Source: Truepera sp.
GTDB taxonomy: Bacteria > Deinococcota > Deinococci > Deinococcales > Trueperaceae
Assembly: GCA_018333775.1 (NCBI GenBank)
Contig: JAGXSO010000106.1
Coordinates: 1-17,667, forward strand
Direction of reading: 5' to 3'
DNA: 17,667 bases
Shown: piece by piece, positions 1-6,427 of the stretch
Position numbering within the stretch: position 1 is the first letter of the stretch
Layout: the number at the start of each line of letters is the position of its first letter
The notes under the pieces: model-generated
The model's database searches: none
The model's input: only the letters and a program-made list of their open reading frames with translations
What the model was told of the DNA's origin: nothing
Program-made: the position numbers and the translations under genes

Positions 1-682
1 TTTCGTTGACAACGCTCGACTCCATCAGCTTGCGCAGGTCGGTAGCAAGCTTGCGGGCGCGCTCGATCTCGGCTGGGGCCAGCTGACGGCGCTGCTGCTC
101 GCTAGCAATCTGCTGCAGCAGGTTCTCAAGCCGCCGCACCTTGGGCCCTCCCAAACTTCTCACCACTAAGAGTGCGGCTTGCAGCTCGCTCAACTCACGG
201 GCCTGGATAACCAGTTGGTCTTCGAGCTTCTGGCGCAGCAGCGCCAGCTGGTCTTGGCTGCTCTGGAGCAACGCCTCGGCAGCGCGGCCAGCCTGCTGTT
301 CGGCCTCCAGCAGTTGAAGTTGGGCGCGCAGCTTCTGGGTCTCTGGCCATTCAAAGTAGAGATTAAAGGGTAACAGCGCCTTCTTAAGCTCAGCCAGCGC
401 CTCACCCTGGGCCTTTAGCGCAGCCGGCACAGCCGTGGGCTGGACGGCAGCTAGCTCTGCCAGCAGGCTCTGGATAACCTCCTTAGCCTTGACCACCGGC
501 ATGGCAACCTGCAATTGGCGGTAGACCTGGGCCTTGAGGATGGTCTCGATCTCCGGGTAGCTGACCGTTTCCGGGCTTTTGCCGACCTGCAAGAGACCTT
601 CTTGCAGCAGACGAGAGACTACCCGCGGCGAGAGGAGCGCCTCAAGCGCAGTCACGGTGGCCTGATAGATCGGGTTAACCAC
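1..682 (-). CDS. Coiled-coil hypothetical protein, partial (3' end beyond left edge)
   Basis: An open frame runs on the minus strand from GTG at 682 to the window edge, giving about 227 residues with no stop. The start lies 6 nt after the TAG of the upstream membrane-protein gene and is in the same frame. A weak purine stretch (GAAGAG) precedes it. The protein begins VNPIYQATVTALEALLSPRV. Its middle and visible C-terminal parts are rich in Glu, Gln, Leu, Ala and Arg in heptad-like spacing (for example LRAQLQLLEAEQQAG), which suggests long helices or coiled coil. I see no signal peptide or membrane segment, so it is probably cytoplasmic. It is the third gene of an operon with the roadblock-like and membrane proteins and may be a cytoplasmic partner of that set. 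I do not recognise the family. The start is uncertain: an internal ATG exists near residue 60. Confidence 0.7.
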   Translation of the reverse strand, partial: MVNPIYQATVTALEALLSPRVVSRLLQEGLLQVGKSPETVSYPEIETILKAQVYRQLQVAMPVVKAKEVIQSLLAELAAVQPTAVPAALKAQGEALAELKKALLPFNLYFEWPETQKLRAQLQLLEAEQQAGRAAEALLQSSQDQLALLRQKLEDQLVIQARELSELQAALLVVRSLGGPKVRRLENLLQQIASEQQRRQLAPAEIERARKLATDLRKLMESSVVNE

Positions 683-688
683 CGCCGC

Positions 689-2446
689 CTAAAACTCTTC
701 GTCCCAATCGACCGTGGAATCAGGCTTACTCTTTGTAGTACGCCGGGTCTGAGAAGTCGTCATCTTGGTGCGCTGGCCCAGCAAACCGAACTGCACGCAG
801 ATGCCCCGCAACCCGATGATGGCGAGCGCGATGGCCGAGGCCGTCACTAACACCCAGACCAACTGGGCTAGCTCGCTCTGGAAGATCGAGTATGAAGCGA
901 GCGCATTTAAGCTCTCGAGCTTGAACAGGCTGGCCAAGAGCGACCCCAAGAACGTTACACTCTCAAAGATGATCGGCAGCAGCAGCAAGAACAGCGCCAC
1001 ACCGACCAACTGCCAGTTGCGGTTACCGCCGCCGAAGGCCAGGTTTAGCAGGCGCAGCGGAATGAAAGCCAACATGCCCAACAGGATTATCACTACCAGG
1101 CGCGGCCAACCGGCCCAATAACTGGTGGTAACGGCGCTTAATCGCTCAGTTAGCGGTGGCGTGCCCCCACCCAAGGCGGTAGCTAAGTGGTCGATCTGTT
1201 GGGTTAGGGTAGCAGTATCTTGTAGCCGGAGCGCGGGGGACGCCGTCAGGCTGCGGAAGAGCTCGAGCGTGCGGTGGTTGAGCCCTTCGTCACGGCTGCT
1301 GACTAAGGGTTGCAGGTAGCGGCGATAGTCGAGCAGAGCAACGCTCAGGGCCTGGCGGGCGGCTGTGATCTCACCGTTCTGCGCCGCCACTGCAATCCGG
1401 GCGCTCTGGGCCCACAGCCGCTCAATTGCGGCCTCCGGGTTAGCCAGTCCAGACTCGAGGTAGCTAGCGGCCAGCCGACTGCGCTCAGTCGGACTGAGGC
1501 CGAAGCGGGCCAGCGTGCGCTCGAGCTCCGCTAGCGCTTCGGCGCGCTCCTGCTCGCCGGGCTGCGTCGGCAGGTCGGGTAGAGCCTCAACGGTCGGGGG
1601 CTCAGGGGCAACTACTGGAGGCTGCGGGAGCGGTGCAGCCTCCGCCGGAGGAGGCGCAACTTCGGCCGGTACCGGAGCGGCAGGGGCCGGCAGCAGCGCC
1701 GTGGCCGCCCGGGACAGCGCTAAAAACTGCTGCTCCACCTGCGCTAACTGCTCGTTCATGGCGGTTAGATCCCCGGCCACCAGGGCATTAATGGCGCTTA
1801 CCAGCCTCGGTCCGGCCGCCTCCGCTAGCCGCGCCGAATCCTGAATCGGGATATACGCGCTGTAGGCTCGAGCCAACGCTAGATAGGCCTCGGCCACGCT
1901 GGTGCCGGCCTGGGCGCGGGCGCTAGCGAGGTGTTCCATAACGCGAGCCGCCGTACCGATCTCAAAATGCGCCTGGAGAGCCGGCAAGGCGGTCTCCTGG
2001 AGCAAGGCTTGGCGCTGCGCCTGAGGCAAGCCAAGATCGCTAGCTAGGTGCGCCAGCCGAGATTGCGCCAGCGCCAGATCGCCCGCTAAGGCGGCGCGCA
2101 CCGCCGACTCATAAACGATGCGCTTAAAGCCGCCCGCAATCACAGTGGTTTGGACTGCCAGATCGGTAGGGCTGCGCCGACCGATGGCGGTGCGGGCCTG
2201 CTCGAAAGTCGCCTCCATGCCTCTGATTAAGGTATCGCTGGCGGTCTCTCCGGCCAAGCCGATGAACAGCGTGTTGGCGCGTTCTAAGGCCTCTAGGCTC
2301 TGGGCTCCGTCAGCAGGCAGGGTGGCGACGCTGCGCTCAAGGCTGGCTAGGGCGGCCTCGTAGCGCGTTAGCAAGTCGTCCGGCGGCTCCAGCTGGGCCA
2401 GCACTAAGCCAACGAGCAGCCAGACAGCCAACATCATGCGTTTCAT
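689..2446 (-). CDS. Signal-peptide, Pro-rich, three-TM hypothetical protein
   Basis: This 585-residue protein is of unrecognised family. Residues 1-18 form a signal peptide or first membrane anchor (Met-Lys-Arg then a hydrophobic run ending LVLAQ). Residues 20-250 are helical and Ala/Leu/Glu-rich. A Pro/Ala linker spans about 253-297. A second helical domain covers 298-430, and three membrane segments lie near 449-469, 479-503 and 527-547. A short tail of basic then acidic residues ends DWDEEF. The likely topology is a large extracytoplasmic helical part with a membrane C-terminus. The two helical domains vaguely resemble each other (an AGDL/NGEI-type turn then a long helix), possibly an internal duplication. 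The start is supported by a strong AAGGAGG at 2451-2457. It overlaps the stop of the upstream roadblock-like gene by 4 nt (ATGA), so translation is probably coupled. Confidence 0.85.
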   Translation of the reverse strand: MKRMMLAVWLLVGLVLAQLEPPDDLLTRYEAALASLERSVATLPADGAQSLEALERANTLFIGLAGETASDTLIRGMEATFEQARTAIGRRSPTDLAVQTTVIAGGFKRIVYESAVRAALAGDLALAQSRLAHLASDLGLPQAQRQALLQETALPALQAHFEIGTAARVMEHLASARAQAGTSVAEAYLALARAYSAYIPIQDSARLAEAAGPRLVSAINALVAGDLTAMNEQLAQVEQQFLALSRAATALLPAPAAPVPAEVAPPPAEAAPLPQPPVVAPEPPTVEALPDLPTQPGEQERAEALAELERTLARFGLSPTERSRLAASYLESGLANPEAAIERLWAQSARIAVAAQNGEITAARQALSVALLDYRRYLQPLVSSRDEGLNHRTLELFRSLTASPALRLQDTATLTQQIDHLATALGGGTPPLTERLSAVTTSYWAGWPRLVVIILLGMLAFIPLRLLNLAFGGGNRNWQLVGVALFLLLLPIIFESVTFLGSLLASLFKLESLNALASYSIFQSELAQLVWVLVTASAIALAIIGLRGICVQFGLLGQRTKMTTSQTRRTTKSKPDSTVDWDEEF

Positions 2447-3105
2447 AGTTCCTCCTTGAGCCGTGCATAAGTGGCTAGCACCGCCCCGATAGTGAGCTCT
2501 GGTGCCCCGACAACTACTATTGTATCAACACCGAGCGAAAACAGAAAAAGCTGCCCGCGGCTGTGCGCCAGATAGTAAGTGTGCAGCCGGCCACTGCGCG
2601 AGAGCAGCTTGAGCCCCAATAGGCCCAGCCGCGCCAGCGTGGCAAGATCCACACCCTCACCGCGCGCCAAGATAATCTCACCACCCTGACGCAGCACCGC
2701 TACCTGCCGCACGTGATCAAGGTGAGCAAAGGCCAGCACGAAGCGCTCGAGCGCCGCTTCAGAAGCCGCCGGCAAGGCCGCGGGAAGCGTCGGAGCGGAT
2801 TTGTCGAAGTAGACGATAGCCTCGGGTAATGGGAGCGCCTCGGCCCCTGCGCTAGGTGCGGCGTTAAGCCGCCGCAGTTGTTGGGCCAGCCCGCCCAGGT
2901 TGTGTCGTAGGCCATCCTGGGGGAGAATACTCTCGAGTTCGCGCAGGATGGGGCCGAGCAACAGGCGGCTCATCAACTCGCCGTCGACGTTCTCAGGCGA
3001 GTGCCGGCGGCTGCGGAGGGTGGCGTCGAGCAAGCGGGTGGCTGCCTTAGCCGATACCAGGCTGGTTAGCCCGTGATGGGCGCGAAGATAGACTTCGTTA
3101 GGCAT
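2443..3105 (-). CDS. Roadblock/LC7-like domain protein
   Basis: A 220-residue cytoplasmic protein without signal or membrane segments. The N-terminal 105 residues are helical and polar. Residues about 125-220 show the alternation typical of roadblock/LC7 (MglB-like) domains: a strand (VRQVAVLRQGGEIILARG), a helix with Leu repeats, paired strands (YYLAHSRGQLFLFSLGVDTIVVV) and a final helix (TIGAVLATYARLKEEL). Roadblock domains usually dimerise and regulate small GTPases or act as scaffolds; no Ras-like GTPase gene is visible in this window. The start has GGGAGGG just upstream. It is the first gene of the three-gene minus-strand operon and is translationally coupled to the membrane protein. The domain call is by pattern, not by a database match. 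An alternative is another small alpha/beta sensor fold. Confidence 0.75.
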   Translation of the reverse strand: MPNEVYLRAHHGLTSLVSAKAATRLLDATLRSRRHSPENVDGELMSRLLLGPILRELESILPQDGLRHNLGGLAQQLRRLNAAPSAGAEALPLPEAIVYFDKSAPTLPAALPAASEAALERFVLAFAHLDHVRQVAVLRQGGEIILARGEGVDLATLARLGLLGLKLLSRSGRLHTYYLAHSRGQLFLFSLGVDTIVVVGAPELTIGAVLATYARLKEEL

Positions 3106-3152
3106 GACCCTCCCGCACTGAGGCGGTTGGCTTCGGGTTAGTCATGGCCCTC

Positions 3153-3158
3153 ATCATA
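3153..3158 (-). promoter_or_regulatory. Possible -10 box of the roadblock operon
   Basis: TATGAT reads on the minus strand about 47 nt before the roadblock-like gene. No convincing -35 is seen 16-18 nt upstream. It would give a leader of roughly 40 nt. Confidence 0.3.
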
Positions 3159-3168
3159 GCGAGATTAC

Positions 3169-3193
3169 GCACTGCTGCGCTAGGCAGCGGTGC
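3169..3193. repeat. 10-bp hairpin in the moaDE/roadblock intergenic space
   Basis: GCACTGCTGC and GCAGCGGTGC pair over 10 positions with one G-U, around a 5-nt loop. A short T tract (CTTTTAG) follows on the plus strand only, whereas both flanking genes are on the minus strand. It could still slow or end moaDE transcription, but on that strand there is no T tail. Confidence 0.4.
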
Positions 3194-3241
3194 CTTTTAG
3201 CATAGAGCTTAAGCAACCCAAAAGGTGTGAAATATCTGCGC

Positions 3242-3916
3242 TCAGATAGTCTCGGCGGCGCTGCTAGCACCCCTAACCCAGTCGGCCTCAGCCTCGCCGA
3301 CTTCGTACTTCCAGATCGGCAACCGCACCTTACAGTGCTCCAGGCAGGCCTGCACCGCCTGCAACGCCTCGGCGCGGTGAACCGAAGAGATGGCGATAAT
3401 TATCGACGCCTCGCCAGGGATTAGCCGCCCTAGCCGGTGCGCCACAGCTACTTGCCCCAACGAAAAGCTCGTCCGCAACTCGGCGGCGATTAGCTTAAGC
3501 TGGGTGATAATCATGGCCTGGTAGCCTTCGTAGTCAACAAAATGCACCGCCTTGCCGCGGTTAGGCGAACGGACCGTGCCGATAAAACTGGCTACCGCCC
3601 CATAGGCGGGCGCCGATACATAGCGAATAAGCTCGTCTAATTTCAGCGCTTCATCGGTGACCAGCAAGCGATCACCGGCGCCGCCAGATACCGGCGGCAG
3701 CAGGGCCAGGGTGTCGCCTTCGTGCAGCGCCGTGTCCGGCGCGACGTAGTGCTCATTAACAGCACACAGGGCACCCTTAAGCGACAGGCCGGGGTAGTCC
3801 GCTTCGAGGCGCTTAGCGGCGTCGCGCACAGTAGCCCCCTGAGGGAGCGCCAGTGCCAGTTGCCGCACCCCCGCCTGATGGCGGTAAGAAGCAAAAAGCA
3901 AGATGGTGATGTTCAT
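3242..3916 (-). CDS. moaD-moaE: MoaD-MoaE fusion, molybdopterin synthase
   Basis: This 224-residue protein fuses both subunits of molybdopterin synthase, which inserts two sulfurs into cyclic pyranopterin monophosphate during molybdenum cofactor synthesis. Residues 1-79 are MoaD (ubiquitin-like, beginning MNITILLFASYRHQAG) and end in the Gly-Gly (78-79) that must carry the thiocarboxylate. Residues about 84-224 are MoaE: FIGTVR near 111-116, His180-Arg181, Lys196 and Lys203 (in IWKYE) match the conserved active-site positions of MoaE. The frame is continuous, so the Gly-Gly is internal and presumably needs proteolytic release, as reported for mycobacterial MoaX. It follows hrcA by 8 nt with no visible Shine-Dalgarno sequence, which suggests re-initiation after hrcA. 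No other molybdopterin genes are in the window. Confidence 0.93.
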   Translation of the reverse strand: MNITILLFASYRHQAGVRQLALALPQGATVRDAAKRLEADYPGLSLKGALCAVNEHYVAPDTALHEGDTLALLPPVSGGAGDRLLVTDEALKLDELIRYVSAPAYGAVASFIGTVRSPNRGKAVHFVDYEGYQAMIITQLKLIAAELRTSFSLGQVAVAHRLGRLIPGEASIIIAISSVHRAEALQAVQACLEHCKVRLPIWKYEVGEAEADWVRGASSAAETI

Positions 3917-3924
3917 AAGTTGAA

Positions 3925-4890
3925 TTAGTTGAGGCCCGCCTCGGTCTCACGGTCAAAGCTATGCGCCACCAGCTCGCTCACCCCTTGCGCTACCGTCAGC
4001 ACCTTGGGATAGCGCATGCGCAGCGGGCCTAGCAGCCATAGTTCGGCGCGTCCTGCCCCCAGTGGCAGCGGCGCCGAGACGAGCGCCAGCGCCCCCTCCA
4101 GCACAATCACCACCGGGGTGTCGTAGCGATTGGCTTCAGGCAGGTGCTCAATGCGCTCCAGTAGGCTGCGGACAAACTCCGGATCGGCCGACTCGGGTTC
4201 GGCCAGCACGTTGCCCAGCCCTTGCTGAAAGCGCTGTGGGGCGATCATGGTGGGCCAGCAGCTCAACAGCGCCTCAAAGGTGCGGGCTACGCCTTGATTA
4301 CTGCGCTTAGCGATGTCACGGAGCGCCTCGGGCACCTTGCCAATCGGGACCGTAAGCTGTCTGAGGCAGCTCTCGGCCTCGCGCAGTACCTCTTCTGGAG
4401 GGGTGGGATTGAGGTCAACAAACAGCTGCCGCAGTAGGCCGGTCTCCAGGATCACCACCGCCAGCAACTTGCTGCTCGATAAGGCCGAGAGGTGGATCTC
4501 TAGCGCATACAACTGATCATCAGCCGGCAACGAGACCACCACCGCATAGCCGGAGAGCTCCGCCGCCGCGCGCGCCACCTGTTGCAGCAGCGCGTCGCCG
4601 TGGACACCTTTTAGGTACTCCTCGACCAACGCCTGCTGATCGGCTGAGAAGCGCTGGGGCGGGATGAGCTTGCGCGCGTACTGGCTATAACCGAGCCGAG
4701 TCGGCACACGGCCAGCAGAAGTATGCGGCTGGTGCAGGTAGCCCTCCTCTTCCAGCACGCCCAGCTCGTTGCGCACCGTGGCGCTGCTGACGTTGAGCCG
4801 CTCGGCAATTAGCGCTGATGATACGGGACGCGCCGAGTGGATATGGGCCTCGGCGACCAGGTCGAGGATGCGTCCCCTACGCTCATTCAT
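3925..4890 (-). CDS. hrcA: Heat-inducible transcription repressor HrcA
   Basis: HrcA is a DNA-binding repressor of groES/groEL and dnaK operons through CIRCE elements, stabilised by GroEL. The start at 4890 gives 321 residues beginning MNERRGRILDLVAEAHIHSA, near the family's usual length. The N-terminal 70 residues form the winged helix (SSATVRNELGVLEEEGYLHQPHTSAGRVPT is recognisable as the HrcA signature). The rest is the GAF-like dimerisation domain. A longer frame to 4932 exists, but its extra 14 residues are unlike HrcA and would include the promoter; TATACT sits 6 nt before the ATG at 4890, so the mRNA is probably leaderless. It is followed closely by moaD-moaE and is divergent from an unknown gene. 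No CIRCE sequence is visible in this window, so its targets lie elsewhere. Confidence 0.93.
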   Translation of the reverse strand: MNERRGRILDLVAEAHIHSARPVSSALIAERLNVSSATVRNELGVLEEEGYLHQPHTSAGRVPTRLGYSQYARKLIPPQRFSADQQALVEEYLKGVHGDALLQQVARAAAELSGYAVVVSLPADDQLYALEIHLSALSSSKLLAVVILETGLLRQLFVDLNPTPPEEVLREAESCLRQLTVPIGKVPEALRDIAKRSNQGVARTFEALLSCWPTMIAPQRFQQGLGNVLAEPESADPEFVRSLLERIEHLPEANRYDTPVVIVLEGALALVSAPLPLGAGRAELWLLGPLRMRYPKVLTVAQGVSELVAHSFDRETEAGLN

Positions 4891-4896
4891 AGCCAC

Positions 4897-4902
4897 AGTA
4901 TA
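4897..4902 (-). promoter_or_regulatory. Extended -10 promoter of hrcA, leaderless
   Basis: TGC followed by TATACT reads on the minus strand and ends 6 nt before the hrcA ATG. Transcription would therefore begin at or next to the start codon. No good -35 is seen at 17 nt; the TGN extension may compensate. Confidence 0.6.
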
Positions 4903-4919
4903 GCAGGTATGGCCACGCT

Positions 4920-4937
4920 CACCGGTCGACAACGGTG
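4920..4937. repeat. Inverted repeat between divergent promoters
   Basis: CACCG, 8-nt spacer, CGGTG. It lies in the 59-nt gap between hrcA and the divergent gene, beside the plus-strand -10 box, where an operator would affect both promoters. The arms are short and it does not match CIRCE. Confidence 0.3.
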
Positions 4938-4943
4938 TAGACT
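4938..4943 (+). promoter_or_regulatory. -10 box of the 4950 gene, leaderless
   Basis: TAGACT ends 6 nt before the ATG at 4950, the same spacing as at hrcA. No Shine-Dalgarno sequence fits between. No clear -35 is present. Confidence 0.5.
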
Positions 4944-4949
4944 TTAGCC

Positions 4950-5594
4950 ATGCCCATCAAGAACTCGCTCCTGCAGCGCTTTATGGAGCTTAGTCAAGTT
5001 CGCCGGACGATCGCCCGCCTCAAAGATGAAGGTAGCTACGCTCGAGCCCAGGCCGTACTCGCCGACGCCTTTGTGCGCCATACCGGCTCAGATTCGCGCC
5101 TGCTGCATGCCCTCCCGACCGAGCAGTTAATCGCTCTGCTGCGCACTGCCGAGCTGTTCGACGCCGACCGGGGCCTGCTTATCGCTCTGTTGCTCTACAG
5201 CGAGGCCGAGCTGCTGGCGGCTCAGGGGGAAGACGATACAGCCGGGGCACATAAGGCCTTGCAGCTCATGCTAGAAGCGTTTGCCACCGACCCGGAGCTG
5301 GCGGCAGCCTATCAGGAAGAGCTGGAGCGGCTGGTGCGCTATCTGGATGAGGCGAGTCTGAGCGCACCGCTGCTAAGGCGCCTGGTCAGCCACTACCTGC
5401 GGGTGGGCCGCTGGGCTAAAGCAGACGATCTGCTCTACCTGCTGACCACACTCCCCCACCGCTCGCCCGAGACGCTGCGGCTAGCCGAGCAGGTCTACCG
5501 CGAGCTTCTCAACCTTGACGATGATCTCCTCGCCGCCGGGGGCCTACCGCGCGAGGAGGTCGCGGAGAGCTTGGCTCAACTGCGGCTACCTTGA
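4950..5594 (+). CDS. Helical hypothetical protein (TPR-like or DUF6483-like)
   Basis: A 214-residue soluble protein, almost entirely helical, rich in Leu, Ala, Glu and Arg, with no signal peptide or membrane segment. It begins MPIKNSLLQRFMELSQVRRT. Repeated helix pairs (GSYARAQAVLADAF; LIALLLYSEAELLAAQGEDD; YLRVGRWAKADDLLYLL) look like degenerate tetratricopeptide-type hairpins, which usually hold protein-protein contacts. It faintly resembles the family annotated as DUF6483, but I cannot confirm this. The gene has its own leaderless-type promoter divergent from hrcA. Its stop codon lies inside the -35 hexamer of the greA promoter, so greA need not depend on readthrough from it. Function unknown; the placement next to hrcA and greA hints at stress or transcription-related housekeeping only weakly. 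Confidence 0.8.
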   Translation: MPIKNSLLQRFMELSQVRRTIARLKDEGSYARAQAVLADAFVRHTGSDSRLLHALPTEQLIALLRTAELFDADRGLLIALLLYSEAELLAAQGEDDTAGAHKALQLMLEAFATDPELAAAYQEELERLVRYLDEASLSAPLLRRLVSHYLRVGRWAKADDLLYLLTTLPHRSPETLRLAEQVYRELLNLDDDLLAAGGLPREEVAESLAQLRLP

Positions 5595-5618
5595 CAGCCG
5601 GTAGCAGCGGTTTATAAT
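5591..5618 (+). promoter_or_regulatory. Consensus sigma-70-type promoter of greA
   Basis: TTGACA (5591-5596), 16-nt spacer, TATAAT (5613-5618). Both hexamers are perfect. The -35 contains the TGA stop of the preceding gene. Transcription should start near 5625 and give a leader of about 47 nt. Confidence 0.88.
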
Positions 5619-5660
5619 TGCGCCGGGTTGCGCTGCACTCTCACCCGAAGCCCAGAGGTT

Positions 5661-5666
5661 AAGGAG
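5661..5666 (+). promoter_or_regulatory. Shine-Dalgarno of greA
   Basis: AAGGAG ends 5 nt before the ATG, a canonical leadered start in contrast to the leaderless-type genes nearby. Confidence 0.8.
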
Positions 5667-5671
5667 CGACC

Positions 5672-6151
5672 ATGGCTGAAAGACCCCCGGTTTATCTAAC
5701 TCCCAAAGGCCTGCAAGGGATCAAGGATGAGCTTAAGTATCTGACCGAAGTTAAGCGTCAGGAGCTGTCGGAGTACATGGGTGCCGCCCTGGCCGACGGC
5801 GACCTGCGCGAAAGCGCCGCCTATGACGAGGCCCGCCTGCTGCAAAGCGCCAACGAGGCCCGCATTGCCGACTTAGAAGAGCTGCTGCACCGCGCCGTGA
5901 TTATCGAGCCAAGCGGCCAGGTCGGCCCGTTCAAGGCAGCTCTAGGCGCCACCTTGGTGCTCGAGGCGCAGGGCGAGCGGACTATCTTCCAGCTGGTCGG
6001 TACCCACGAAGCCGACGTGCTTAACGGGCGCATCTCAGACGAATCGCCGCTGGGTCAGGCGCTGCTGGGCCGTCAGGTCGGCGAGCAGGTCGTTTTGCAG
6101 CTCGGGAGCCGCCAGATGGCGTACCAGGTGCTTGAGGTCCGCTTCGATTGA
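5672..6151 (+). CDS. greA: Transcription elongation factor GreA
   Basis: GreA enters the secondary channel of RNA polymerase and stimulates cleavage of backtracked transcripts. The 159-residue length is normal. Residues 1-80 form the N-terminal coiled coil, and its tip carries the acidic pair Asp44 and Glu47 in ADGDLRESAAYDEAR, equivalent to the catalytic-metal-coordinating Asp41/Glu44 of Escherichia coli. This separates it from the Thermus-type Gfh1 inhibitor, whose tip is a cluster of aspartates. Residues about 85-159 form the FKBP-like domain (ISDESPLGQALLGRQVGEQV). It has a perfect promoter and Shine-Dalgarno sequence, so strong constitutive expression is likely. The TGA stop lies at the boundary of a degraded IS200/IS605 right end on the other strand, so the last codons may have been trimmed or extended by that insertion. 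Confidence 0.95.
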   Translation: MAERPPVYLTPKGLQGIKDELKYLTEVKRQELSEYMGAALADGDLRESAAYDEARLLQSANEARIADLEELLHRAVIIEPSGQVGPFKAALGATLVLEAQGERTIFQLVGTHEADVLNGRISDESPLGQALLGRQVGEQVVLQLGSRQMAYQVLEVRFD

Positions 6152-6154
6152 CAC

Positions 6155-6174
6155 TCCCACTAAAGTACGTGGGA
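6155..6174 (-). repeat. IS200/IS605-like right-end hairpin
   Basis: TCCCAC (6155-6160 on the plus strand) pairs with GTGGGA (6169-6174) around an 8-nt loop, 3 nt after the greA stop. It might also act as a weak transcription terminator for greA, though no T tract follows on the plus strand. Confidence 0.5.
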
Positions 6175-6207
6175 CTCTTGTGGGGAGCCGTAAGGATCAC
6201 TAGCAGG

Positions 6208-6273
6208 GCATGTGGCTTGTAGCCTGTAGCTAGTCGGGTTGTCCCACATGCGACAAGCCACTAGCTACTGGCC
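6208..6273. repeat. Interleaved inverted repeats built on a 7-nt unit
   Basis: Three perfect inverted pairs overlap: GCATGTGG (6208-6215) with CCACATGC (6244-6251); GTGGCTTGT (6212-6220) with ACAAGCCAC (6253-6261); GTAGCTAGT (6226-6234) with ACTAGCTAC (6260-6268). The left side is three heptads GGCTTGT, AGCCTGT, AGCTAGT; the right side is ACAAGCC, ACTAGCT, ACTGGCC. The last two pairs have A-B-A'-B' order, so together they could form a pseudoknot rather than one hairpin. Confidence 0.6.
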
Positions 6274-6318
6274 GGGCGGCTACCTCCCACGCTTGCAAGA
6301 CATGGGCTTTGCAGGCCC

Positions 6319-6426
6319 CTACACCCCGTTTCTGTAACGGCTTTGGCCACAACCCAGGCTGATCCTCAACGGCGAAGCCCCCATCCCCGCTAGATTGAAA
6401 AGGTCACGCACAGCATTCTGGTTGCG
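6319..6426 (-). pseudogene. Possible TnpB C-terminal remnant
   Basis: The minus-strand frame gives RNQNAVRDLFNLAGMGASPL followed by 15 more residues and TAG. This resembles the RuvC-III end of TnpB proteins, where a D-R-(D/N)-x-N-A-A-x-N-L-x-N-L-A type motif is followed by a Gly/Cys-containing tail (here ISLGCGQS). The catalytic aspartate is not kept. The frame begins with no start codon at the end of the MFS gene, so it is at best a fragment. The match is by eye and rests on about 15 residues. Confidence 0.3.
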
Positions 6427-6427
6427 C

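Noticed and set aside
1619..1700. Pro/Ala-rich stretch in the 585-residue protein as a separate repeat or gene fusion joint
   Set aside because: Low-complexity linker in a continuous frame; no regular repeat unit at the DNA level.
4891..4932. Longer HrcA starting at 4932
   Set aside because: Extra residues are not HrcA-like and the segment holds the -10 box of hrcA.
4891..4949. CIRCE operator for HrcA
   Set aside because: No TTAGCACTC-N9-GAGTGCTAA-like sequence; only a short unrelated repeat.
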